NCBI GenBank assembly: GCA_024663395.1
Contig: JANFAH010000204.1
Location: 1-26,450 of the forward strand
DNA length: 26,450 nucleotides
Source: Pisolithus tinctorius
Lineage: Eukaryota; Basidiomycota; Agaricomycetes; Boletales; Pisolithaceae
Direction: 5' to 3'
Position numbers and translations under genes: made by a program. The notes under the pieces were generated by a model. That model was not told where the DNA came from and made no database searches. It saw only the letters and a program-made list of their open reading frames with translations. This document shows positions 9,375 to 21,128 of the stretch, piece after piece (positions within the stretch are counted from its first letter, which is position 1; each line of letters opens with the position of its first letter).

Positions 9375-12300
9375 TCAGAGTGTACGCACGAAAAGCCCAT
9401 ATCGCATCTGACGGAAATAAACCGCGCGACGAGAATCGAAGTCAACCTCGGGATCAATTTCTACATAAGAGTGAGTGATAAGCGCTAGAAATCCGGCGAT
9501 GTGGAAAATCAAACTTGCCATTGACCCTGGGCAGGGGATGCATGACTATCATATCTTCTTTGGCCCTGGACAACAACGCATGGTCCACCCGATAAGCGTC
9601 CTTCACTCTTTGCCAATCAGCCTCGTTCTGGAACCTTTCCCTCTGTACCCGGGTAACATAAAGCACATCGGTATCTGGTAAAACCTCTTCCAGGGACTCT
9701 AGCTGTCGGACTGGGATGCCTGCCTTTCGTGCCACTGCGACGACGCTGGCAGGCATGGCCAAGGAGGGCGGCGAGACGAAGTTCAGTCGCACAGAGTAAT
9801 GGCAAAGAAGCGTTACTAGGCTATGAACGGTGCGCCCATTCTTCAAGTCACCCAGCAGTGTAATTGTGCGGCCATTGACTGTTCCAAGTTCAGAACGTAT
9901 CGTGTACACATCCAAAAGAGCCTGGAAGTGAAATATTACACAGTGAGTCGCTCGCATACAATTCTGTGGCTCACTTGAGTTGGGTGTTCCCCGATTCCAT
10001 CTCCCGCGTTAATCACAGGAACTGGTGAAAACTTCGCCGCTAGTTGGGCGCTGCCTACGTCAGGGTGCCGAACTACAGTTGCATCGGCATAGCAAGAGAC
10101 TGTCCTAATCGTATCCGCCAGTGTTTCCCCTTTCAGAACCGAAGAAGAGTCGACATTGACTTGGATCACGTCACCACCACAGCGCTTCATAGCCGCGTCG
10201 AATGAGGCGCTTGTTCGCGTAGAGGGTTCGTAGAAAAGATTACAGAGAACCTTACCCTTGAGGATGTCCAGCGTTCCGCTACGCTCCACCTGTAGGCGCA
10301 TCTCATGTGCCAACGAGAAGAGATCGTACATGTCCCGTTGGCTAAATTGTTTGACTGAGAGGATATGTCGACGGTGGAATGCCGGGTGGGGGCCATGCGA
10401 TAGGGTAGCAGGCAAGGAGGGACCTGTGGATACCGATGCTGCAGCTGCGGAGATCGTCGGAGGATGGCTTGGAAGAGGGTGGGGATGACTTTCGGCACTC
10501 TTTGTAGGTAGGTGAACGGGTTCTGGTTTCGCGACAGGGGACGTTACTGCCGGATGTGGATGACTGCAGCAGAAATGTCCTTGCCACTTGGCAACGCGGA
10601 CAACACACCGTCCAAATACGGTCTTGCCGTGCATGACCACCCGGTGGAGTGAACCGGCCATGATTTGCTTGTCTAGTGGCGACCAGTGACCATCTCTGGA
10701 GGCATACTGGTATCGGCGCCCGATTACGACCTCGACATGTGTATTCGCCTGTTCGGGCAATCCGAAAATATGTATGGGATTGTCGTGCAAGCGGACCCTC
10801 ACATCCTCGATCGTAAGACGGCCAGCAGCGACTGCCGAAAGAAGCAAGGGTAGCGCCTCCAGAATTCCGGAACATCCAGATGGACGTTCTCCGACCTCAG
10901 TCGCAAGGTGGTAGGAAGAGAGCCCACGGAGAAAGCATCAATGACATCAAGTTTACTCCAGAGGTACTCCTGCTCCTGTGCAGACGGTAGCATGGTCGAC
11001 TGGGGGTACTGTTCCTGTGTGAAGAACATCGTGTACACCGACACGTCGCAGGTGACCTTGAGCTTCCTTGCCTTGCTTAGGGATATTAAGAGAAGATCTT
11101 CTTTGTTCCTGACGTCAGTGATATGGATATTACGATTGTGGAGACTGGCAAGTAGCAGCAGGGATGCGAGGTTAGAACCCCTAGCATTGGTGACGATCAT
11201 TTTTTCGGCGACCCATGTAGCAAAATGCTGTTACGGATATTTGGGGCGCAATTATGGGGTCATGGAAGGGTATGAATAGTGCCTTGACCTCAGCTTTACC
11301 CTCATCAGTCAGAGGGGTATTAGGATCGGTTGTTGCGACGCTAAGTGCATAGTTGCAATAGGCGTGATTTTCAGCGACGCCTTGCACTCGCTTTAAGGAG
11401 GCGTCGTCTATGATCGCCTCATCTAAACCGTTGGGGAGGATTAGGGACGTGGTAAACCCGCTACTAATTGACGCCTGCGTCACTTGGATAAGGTCATCTT
11501 CCGTAAATCTGGGAACGAATGCAGAGACATTGACGAGGCCTGGTAATGTGTGTGTCGGGTACGAGCTTTTGCAGTCGACGTTCGACACGTCAAGGGGTAG
11601 CTTGCGAACCAGTGCTTCCACTAAAATCTTGGCACACTTGACGTTGGTAATCAATGGAATGGCAAAGTCAACTGCCATCCTCCTCGTGCGGTACCCTTTA
11701 CTCAGATAGCTGGCGGGCGACGGTAATTGTTCCTAGACGGCAAATTGATGTACATGTCGATCAAATTATTCGCCAGATGCTGGGTGAGGAGTACTCCGAC
11801 TTCGCCATGTCACTGCTGCCTTCTGGAAGTGTCTCCAAATACTGCAGGCTTGATAAGAAATTGCTATTGAAGGAATTTCCCGAGGGAACCTTACCTTGCA
11901 AGGTACGTTGTGCTCCGTCAAGAAGTCCAGTTCCTGAGGTTGCGAAGATATTGTACCCAGCTGCACGTAACTTCTGCACGGATGGAAGGATCTCCAGCTT
12001 CTCCCGATAGCTGCCAACGGAGAAAAGTATATTCTTTTGCGGAAGGACGATGCCAGTCGATATCAACGCCTTCAGGTAAGCTTCATATTTGTCGCGGCCG
12101 AAACAAGCCACCTCGCCGGTCGAAGCCATTTCCACACCGAGCACGGGATCCGCACCAGACAGCCGGCTGAAACTAAATTGCGGGACTTTGACACCGACAT
12201 AATCGGGTGGAAGACTGGGGTCTGGATAAGAATCAACAGGTATACCAGCATCACCTTGGTCGCCATCTCGATTGCGTCGATCCCAGTGACTTTTGAGACG

Positions 12301-15300
12301 AAGGGGAAGGATCGTGCGGCTCGAAGATTGCACTCGATAACTTTAATTTCATTGTTTTTGGCAATGAACTGAATATTGAAGGGACCAGTAACGTTTAGCG
12401 CGTTTGCAATCCTCGCGGTTGCTTCTTCGATTTGTCGGACAGTGGCTGGGTCCAGATCTTGGGGAGGGTGGATTAGAGTAGCGTCACCGGAGTGCACTCC
12501 TGCATTTTCCACGTGTTCCGAGATGAACTGCATGACCATTTGGCCATCCTTTGCAACTGCATCCATCTCGATTTCCTTCGCTTGTTCGATATACTTGGAA
12601 ATCACAACAGGGTGATCGCGCGAAACAGCGGTGGCCTGAGTCAGGTAGTTCGACAGGTCGTCACCGGTAGATACGACATTCATCGCCGCGCCAGAGAGCA
12701 CGTACGACGGACGCACGAGCACCGGGTAACCCACAGAGTCGCAGAAGGTCAGCGCCTCCTTGAAACTGGTCAGCTCCTTCCATTTGGGCTGATCCACACC
12801 AATTTCGTCCAACAGACGGGAAAATTTGAACCTGTTCTCGGCAGTATCAATCATCTCCGGGGACGTGCCGTATATTTTCACGTTCTGACGATACAACGGG
12901 AGCGCGATGTTGTTCGGTGTCTGCCCCCCATGGACAGTATGACCCCTCTGGACCGTTCGGTCTCGTATATATCGAGTATTGTTTCCAGACTAATGTTCTC
13001 AAAGTATAGGCGATCAGCCTCATCGTAGTCGGTGCTGACGGTCTCTGGGTTATAGTTAACCATAATTGTCGGGAGGCCTTGCTCCCGCAAAGTCCTGATG
13101 GCCCGCACAGCGCACCAGTCGAATTCGACAGAGGAGCCGATGCGATAAACGCCGGATCCCAGAACCATAATTCCTCGGTCATCGAACGAAATGTCGTGCT
13201 CGATCGCATTATACGTGGTGTAGAGGTAGTTCGTGAATGCAGGGAACTCTGCGGCCACCGTATCGATCTGCTTGACGAAAGGAGAGATAAACGCTTCCTG
13301 GCGAAGGCGACGGACAGCAAGCTCCGTCGACCCCATGCAGCTGGCGAGAAGCCGGTCGGAAAATCCTAGTTGCTTGGCCCGTAGCAGCGTTTCGCTATCA
13401 ATCGACGAAATCGTGCGCTGCCTGAGCAGGTTGAAAAAAGGGACCTGAGAAGAAGCCGTAAGACAAGTAAAATGTAACCTACATCAAGTCCTTTTCCATT
13501 TCATGAATGTTCTGCAGCTTCCAGAGGAACCACTTGTCAATATTGGACATCTGCCATATCTTTTCAACAGAATATCCCAAATGGAAGGCCGTGGATATTG
13601 CGAAAATTCGCTTGTCCGTCGGGTTGCAGAGCTCCTCGTCGATGTCCTCCACATAGTCATTCTGAGAAAAAAGTTCGATGTGAGATGCCCGGAGTTACAA
13701 ACGTCTTCATACCTTGGCAAAGCCGAGGAACTGGTCATCAATGGCACGAATGGCTTTCTGGATAGTTTCCTCGAAGGTTCTACCGATACTCATGACTTCA
13801 CCAACACTCTTCATGCTACTGCTCAACAGTCGGCTAACTCGATTGAACTTCTTAAGATCCCATCGCGGGATCTTGACGACGACATAATCCAGACTGGGTT
13901 CAAAGCATGCGCTCGTTACTTTGGTTACAGTATTTTTGATCTCATTGAGAGGCACGCCTAAACCTAGTTTCGCAGCGATGAATGCTAGAGGGTAGCCAGT
14001 CGCTTTCGAAGCCAACGCAGACGATCTCGACAGACGCGCGTTGACCTAAACACACATAAGTTTGACGTTGCCCAAAGTGCAGTTACGGACCTCGATGATG
14101 CAGTACTCCTTCGAGAATGGATTCAGGGCATATTGAATATTGCATTCGCCTATTACGCCCAGATGCCTGATTACATTGATTGCAGTCGTTCGTAGCATGT
14201 TATAATCAGCATCCGAAAGGGTTTGAGAGGGTGCGACTACAATGGAATCACCCGTATGAATACCGAGAGGATCGAAGTTCTATCCACCCATCAGTGACGT
14301 CCGCGCGCTCACGGCACGTAGGCTGGAACTTACCTCCATATTGCAAACCGTGATGCAGTTATCCCGACAATCACGAACGACTTCATACTCGATCTCCTTC
14401 CACCCTTTCATACTTTTCTCGACCAGCACTTGGGGACTCGTTGCAAACGCTTTGCTGCATAAGGCACGTAACTGATCTTCGTCCTGCGCGAAGCCAGAGC
14501 CCAAACCACCTAGCGCATAAGCAGCGCGTACTATGACCGGGAACCCGATTTCACGAGCTGCAGCAATTGCTTCTTCTGTCGTAGTCGCGGTGCTCGACTG
14601 CGCACAGCGCTCGCCAATATTCTCCATCGCTCTCGCGAACAGCTGCCGATCTTCCGTCGTGATGATGGTTTCAATCGGAGTCCCGAGCACCTTCACGCCG
14701 AGCCCAGCGAACTCATCCTTGAGCTTTATGCCGACGTTGAGAGCCGTCTGACCACCGAACGTGACATAAATTCCGTCAGGTTTCTCGTACTTGATAATCT
14801 TGCGCACGAAGTCAGGCGTAACAGGCAAGAAATACACCTTGTCGGCAAGGCCCTTGGAGGTTGCGATAGTCGCAATATTCGGATTGAGGAGGATGGTGTA
14901 TATACCTTCCTCCTTTAGCGCTTTGATGGCTTGAGAACCTGAATAGTCGAATTCACCAGCTTGGCCAATGGAAAGCCCTCCAGATCCCAAGATAAGCACT
15001 TTCTGAACGTTGATACGAGGTGATAGCCTATCGTTGTCTTCTTTTCGTCCCCCTGGAAGAGATATCGGTGACAACGTGTTCGTCGCGATACAATCGACGA
15101 TGTTCTGGATGAAAGCGTCAAAAAGGAACTCGGTATCGCGAGGCCCAGGTGTTGACTCGGGATGGAACTGTACGGAGAAAAATGGCTTCGTTTCGCAGTA
15201 TATGCCTTCGTTGCTGCCATCGTTCGCATTTCGGAATAGCTCTTTCCAACCGAATGGTAGAGTTTCAGCATCGACCTGATAGCCGTGATTTTGACTGGTG

Positions 15301-16464
15301 ATGTAGCATCTGCCAGACAAGGCATCTGTGCAAGGTATGTTATGGCCACGGTTACCATACTTCATTTTTGAGGTTTTCGCTCCAGCTGCGAGAGCAAGCA
15401 GCTGATGCCCGAGACAGATTCCAAAGACAGGGCGATCTGCTTTTTCCAGGGCTTTCTTGAGTCTCTCGACGGTTACGGTGAGCCTAGTTGGGTCACCAGG
15501 ACCATTGGAAATGAAAAGCCCGTCATACGGCTCAGCGTCGTTCAGAAAATCGTGATCCCATGGAACGACTTTTAATTCTACCCCACGGGCAGTGATGCAT
15601 CTGATTTGATTGTACTTCATCCCGACGTCCACCGCTAGCACACGAAGTAGACGCCCAGAGGGGTGTTTGCGCGGCTCCCCGGTCGGTGTATACACTCGCG
15701 GACGTCTGATTGACACCGCAGCTACTAGGTCATACTGATTTGGATCGCGGAAAGGGATGTCAATGTATTCGTCGCGCCAGGATGAAGGTGGGGACGATGC
15801 GCGAGACGCAGGCAGAGACAGAGATTCTGGCAGAAGATATGGTAAACGTCCTCGGGGAGCCTCTGGCTTACGTGCTAATACTTTTGCTAACATGGAGCCT
15901 TGCTCGCGAATCTTTTTGGTGAGGGCACGAGTGTCAACACCGTATATGGCGGGCACATTATTCTCCTTCAGCCAAGCCCCAAGAGAAGAATGTGCCAAAA
16001 AATGGCTGTAATCGTCCGTATAAGAACCGACAACCAGCGCCGTGATATGGATTCGTGACGATTCAAATTCGGATGAAAGTTCATCTGAAGATGCGGGGCG
16101 CTGAGGAACACCGTAATTTCCAATGAGAGGATATGTTAAGACGAGTATTTGGCCCTCGTAAGAGGGATCGGTCAAGGACTCTGTGTACCCGACCATACCT
16201 AGATGGGCAAATATCGACAACGATAGTGTTTTCTGAGGTAGAGACGGACTGACCGGTTTGGAAAACGCATTCTCCAGCAACGCTTACCCCTTCCGCGCCG
16301 AAACTGATACCGCGATATGCGGTACCATCGTTCATTTCCAACACTGCATCTTGGGAAGAATCCCCGGACTGCAAAGGCGCGAAGGTAACGGGAGGCGCAG
16401 GTTGGCCAGTGACGCGGCCAAGACTGCTGCCGGAACGCGATAAAGGCGGTCGAAAAGTAGACAT
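9375..16464 (-). CDS. ura2: CAD/Ura2: GATase, carbamoyl-phosphate synthetase, DHOase-like domain and aspartate transcarbamylase
   Basis: Catalyses the first two steps of de novo pyrimidine synthesis. The start is ATG at 16464 (MSTFRPPL). Domains: class I glutamine amidotransferase (nucleophile in GICLGHQ near residue 332; VQFHPES); CPSase with two ATP-grasp halves ([37 protein letters not shown]); an MGS-type allosteric domain (ATSGT...EHNVPCK); a DHOase-like domain where [12 protein letters not shown] replaces the metal-binding HxH, so it should be inactive as in yeast Ura2; a linker; and ATCase ([31 protein letters not shown]). Exons: 16464-16254, 16198-14334, 14279-14091, 14045-13713, 13661-13483, 13421-11895, 11841-9975, 9921-9519, 9460-9375. 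Seven frame breaks lie only between 10914 and 12929. The corrected total is about 2222 residues, as for human CAD (2225). Confidence 0.95.
9461..9518 (-). other. GC-AG intron in the ATCase part of CAD
   Basis: The donor is GCAAGT after ...GTCAATG and the acceptor is TATGTAG. The join gives [26 protein letters not shown], the expected ATCase C-terminal region. No GT donor nearby keeps the frame. Confidence 0.8.
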
Positions 16465-16495
16465 TAAATCCTTTTTAATTAGCAAGTCGGTCTGT

Positions 16496-16548
16496 CTTCT
16501 TTTCTCTTCACTAAAAACTGGGCAAGGTTTTGGTGAAGAGGAAAGAAG
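16496..16548 (-). promoter_or_regulatory. Long stem-loop in the CAD 5' leader
   Basis: The arms are 16496-16518 and 16527-16548, separated by an 8-base loop (TGGGCAAG on the plus strand). Read as CAD-sense RNA, about 20 of 22 positions pair, with two A-C mismatches and one bulge. The structure sits roughly 30-85 nt upstream of the CAD ATG, probably inside the transcribed leader. The position suggests an effect on translation or start-site choice, but function is inferred. Confidence 0.55.
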
Positions 16549-16629
16549 AGAGGAATATCAATCGCAAAACTGAGAAAATAGATCAATCTTGTTTGTGGTT
16601 GTTTGTCTACTCTTGGTCGACGTGTATGA

Positions 16630-16639
16630 CCACGTGATC
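16630..16639. promoter_or_regulatory. CACGTGATCA element upstream of CAD
   Basis: CACGTGAT lies at 16631-16638, about 168 bp upstream of the CAD start codon, preceded by another C. It matches the E-box-like core found upstream of the DnaJ/Dap1 pair and of NC2alpha. Binding by a Cbf1/bHLH-type factor is inferred from the motif only. Confidence 0.4.
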
Positions 16640-16804
16640 ACAACTTCTTCGCGGCATCGGAAACACACATCCGACAACGGATCGGACATGTGAGACTACC
16701 GTTCCTGGGCAGCGTCTGAACAGAGATGGCTTGTCATGTTGAAGCAACCGAACTATACCTATTCGAGAAGCCTGTGCCTATGCCCAGGCTCGAAGACAGT
16801 ACCC

Positions 16805-17666
16805 TTAGGTACCCTCTGGCAACACACAGGCTCTTGTCGCCGTTTCAAACGTGAAACCAGCGTACCTCTCAAGGTACATATGTCCCGTGTTCGATCCGCC
16901 ACGGATTAATTGTTCACACTCATCTGGTTGTCGCCGAACCAATTCGGCCAGACTGCCAGTGCCCCGAGTACACTTGCCATACGTACTTGCCGAGAAATCG
17001 AGGATTTGAGCCTTTGAGTCAAAGCTACACATCCACGATTTGTCGCTAAGGATGTACATCTTTCAGATAAGTCAGGACCAACTGTTGGCGCCCGATATCC
17101 GATACCGCCAACGCCGCGGAGGTAACAAAGTCCTCACAAGTCCTATGTACGCCGTACAGACTCAGCGAACGAGTGTGATCGTACTGATCACCGTACGGAT
17201 GCGGGAGGTTTTCGTTTTCGCGCTGGATGACGTCAATCGCCATAAACGCAGTGGCCTTCCTTAACTTTTGTAAATACGTTCTCTCCTCTTGGGTTGAGGA
17301 GCAGTATCCCAGTGAAAGGTTTGGCTATTTTTACGGTCGCCAGGGAATGTGACGATGTTCTGTCCAGAAATTCTTGTTTGTGCCTAAGTAGGTGCCGTCG
17401 GCCAAACCCAGGAAGTGAGAAGGAAATCTCCGCAGCGTCACACATGGTACAAAGGCATTCCAAGTTGTGGTCAATTCTTAGGCCCACTGATTCGTACCCG
17501 AGGGTACTAGGTACGAATCAGTCCCAGGCCAGTTACGGTACTCAAATACAGTATCATGATTTGATCTCGAGTTGAGGTACTTTGCGATGCGAAGTATGAC
17601 TACTGCGATCAGATACACTGCAGATAATTCCAAAAAATTTGTGTGCTTGGAAAGGATGTCTATCAC
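16805..17666 (-). pseudogene. Tiled, frame-shifting minus-strand reading frames with an N-terminal membrane anchor; unidentified
   Basis: Four consecutive minus-strand frames (17666-17478, 17487-17233, 17243-17046, 17059-16805) overlap end to end by only 10-14 bases. The first reads IDILSKHTNFLELSAVYLIAVVILRIAKYL, a typical membrane anchor such as precedes the catalytic domain of fungal P450s. No P450 heme loop or other catalytic motif follows, so I do not assign that family. Because other genes here are split by single-base indels in exactly this way, the chain could be a real broken gene, a pseudogene remnant, or chance. The perfect hairpin at 17486-17522 lies at its first frame change. Confidence 0.22.
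17486..17522. repeat. Perfect inverted repeat, 13-bp arms, 11-nt loop
   Basis: ACTGATTCGTACC (17486-17498) and its exact reverse complement GGTACGAATCAGT (17510-17522) flank CGAGGGTACTA. It is the longest perfect hairpin I found. It does not resemble a terminator, as no T-run follows on either strand. Confidence 0.8.
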
Positions 17667-17811
17667 ATTCTGAGTTGTAGGATTTTATCGGGCCCCGGAA
17701 TAACCCATCTTCACATCCCGGAGCCCCCTTTCAAACATTCCTGCACTCGGATCAATCCTCCGCCTGACCAAACTGACCGATAACGGTCGACAGTCTATAT
17801 ATAAAATCCGC

Positions 17812-18106
17812 TCACCCACAGCACAAACACCCTGTGATACAATTGGCCAGGCCAGTGAAGAAATTTGCTATAGCTGAGGCCAACAAAAAAGGGTTCGCGA
17901 AGCAAGTGTGAGATTTGTGTAGGTGCATTGAAAACGAACTTGGTTGCTGACCAGCGACGATACATTCGAGGCAACCTGCTATAGCGCTGATGACCGTCAT
18001 GACAGCATCTGCTATGCAGGCAAATATGCCCGTAATACATGAGATGATGATCCTACGCAGGGTTGTGAGCCGTACACACTGTATGATTCAATATAACGTA
18101 CCCCAT
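17812..18106 (-). CDS. 55-residue membrane-associated small protein starting MGIIISC
   Basis: Too short for ordinary gene calling, but three exons join cleanly: 18106-18102 (5 nt: ATGGG), 18052-17952 and 17873-17812; introns of 49 and 78 nt are GT-AG. The total is 168 nt with no frame break. The product begins MGIIISCITGIFACI, continues hydrophobic with alanine/isoleucine and scattered cysteines, and ends NCITGCLCCG. Glycine 2 with serine 6 fits the N-myristoylation consensus, and neighbouring cysteines could be palmitoylated. I know comparable short MG-starting, alanine/isoleucine/cysteine-rich predicted proteins in Agaricomycete genomes, with no known function. A lipid-anchored or membrane-inserted role is inference. 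The gene stands alone between the CAD upstream region and beta-tubulin. Confidence 0.72.
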
Positions 18107-18652
18107 CGCGTTTCAAACGCAGCCTCCAAGGTATCTTCCCACAACCGGCGACCTAATAGCTCGAGTTCTAAGTGCAGCGGCTGATGCGAGTCTACTTTAT
18201 ACCATCGTATCGCCAATGACGTCGCACTCTGACGCGTTTATCCAGGCCCCACTCATTACTGCGAAGATCGGACCACACCAGTAGAATGCAGCGGATCTGA
18301 AGCTGGCATCCACGCACCAGTGTGATGATATCATACGCGTAGCATCTGCTCCTGGAGGATTGCCTGCGGAGCAAAGCGATACTGGACAGTACTGGAAACG
18401 TTCTGTTGTTGCGTGTTGAAAATCACACGGGATTTGTCGGGTATATACTTCAGTTTCCGATTGTAGTTCATCCCTTGTGGTAGTAGAGAATGAAAGAAAA
18501 AACGCGTGATATCTGCTAGCTAGGGTAACGTTGAAGGGCGTGAATTAAAAGACAGTCGAGGCATTGGACACGAAAACACCAATATAATGAATACCTAAAG
18601 TTTTCGTCGGGAAAGAAAAATCAATGATGAGGCACATCGGTGCTTTTAGTGT
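18107..18652. other. Gap between the small MG gene and beta-tubulin; no gene seen
   Basis: Contains the promoter side of the minus-strand small MG gene and the 3' end of beta-tubulin. Open frames are under 62 codons with no motif. I see no repeats or RNA genes. Confidence 0.5.
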
Positions 18653-20437
<1,785 letters not shown>

Positions 20438-21128
20438 GCTGAAGAGGAGAATCAGTATGTGTTGAACGCGAACGGCGGAAATAAGTCTGAAAGGGAAAAC
20501 GCGAGCGAGTCGCGCCGCACGCCCTGTACACGTATCTCGACGCGACAACAGTAGTGAACGACTAGCAAGACACGTACGCTGGGGATTAGAAAACAAAAAA
20601 GAGAAGTCGTTACAGTGATGGACGTTTGGACACGAAGGTGGTCAAAAACGAGGACAGACAAGTCGGGTCAAGGGTTGTCCGCTTAGTTTTCAAGCGGCGA
20701 CAGAAACCAGTGTGGCACCAAACTCATGTGTTTATGCAACCTCTGCCTCGAGGCGCCTGGAAGCGAGCGGGAGTAAAATATCGACAAGCCGTGAATCCGT
20801 TATCAACCTCCGGGTCTCGTACGGGCTGCGATGTGGATCACGGCAACCCAAGGACACAGCCTGTGTGAGGTAAATGAACGCGTCCTGCTCCTTTAGTCGA
20901 GAGTAATCTGATTGGTGGGGAACTTCATGTTTACCGTGAGGTATTAATCCCACAACAGAATAGTCACTTGCCTTGGCACACATAGCCCAATGATCTGACA
21001 GGGGGCGCAAGCCCTGCAGATAACTGAGCGCTGAACCATGTAGCGGTTGGTACTTAAGTTTAGTGGGTACCGGCGCCCCACCTCGATTGGCACCCACTCA
21101 CCCTTTGGTACGTCTCTATACCCTCGCC
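20438..21128. promoter_or_regulatory. Divergent promoter region between beta-tubulin and the DUF3433-like gene
   Basis: 691 bp separate the two start codons, which point away from each other. No open frame with motifs is present. I see no CACGTG element or convincing TATA box here, in contrast to three other promoters in the window. Confidence 0.4.

Noticed and set aside
10840..10880. Apparent missing G in CAD at CCGGAATTC
   Set aside because: A single missing base further upstream, near 10914 (SLP/YHL), already restores the frame through this point.
13421..13500. Apparent frame break in CAD at the DLM/VPFF junction
   Set aside because: Using the downstream acceptor at 13422 (intron 13422-13482) joins DLM to QRTISSIDS in frame, so no indel is needed.
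16885..16905. GTTCGATCC resembling a tRNA B box
   Set aside because: No complementary T-stem, no A box at the right distance and no acceptor-stem pairing.
16805..17666. Cytochrome P450 assignment for the tiled reading frames
   Set aside because: Only the N-terminal anchor is P450-like; no ExxR, PERF or heme-cysteine motif is visible in any frame.
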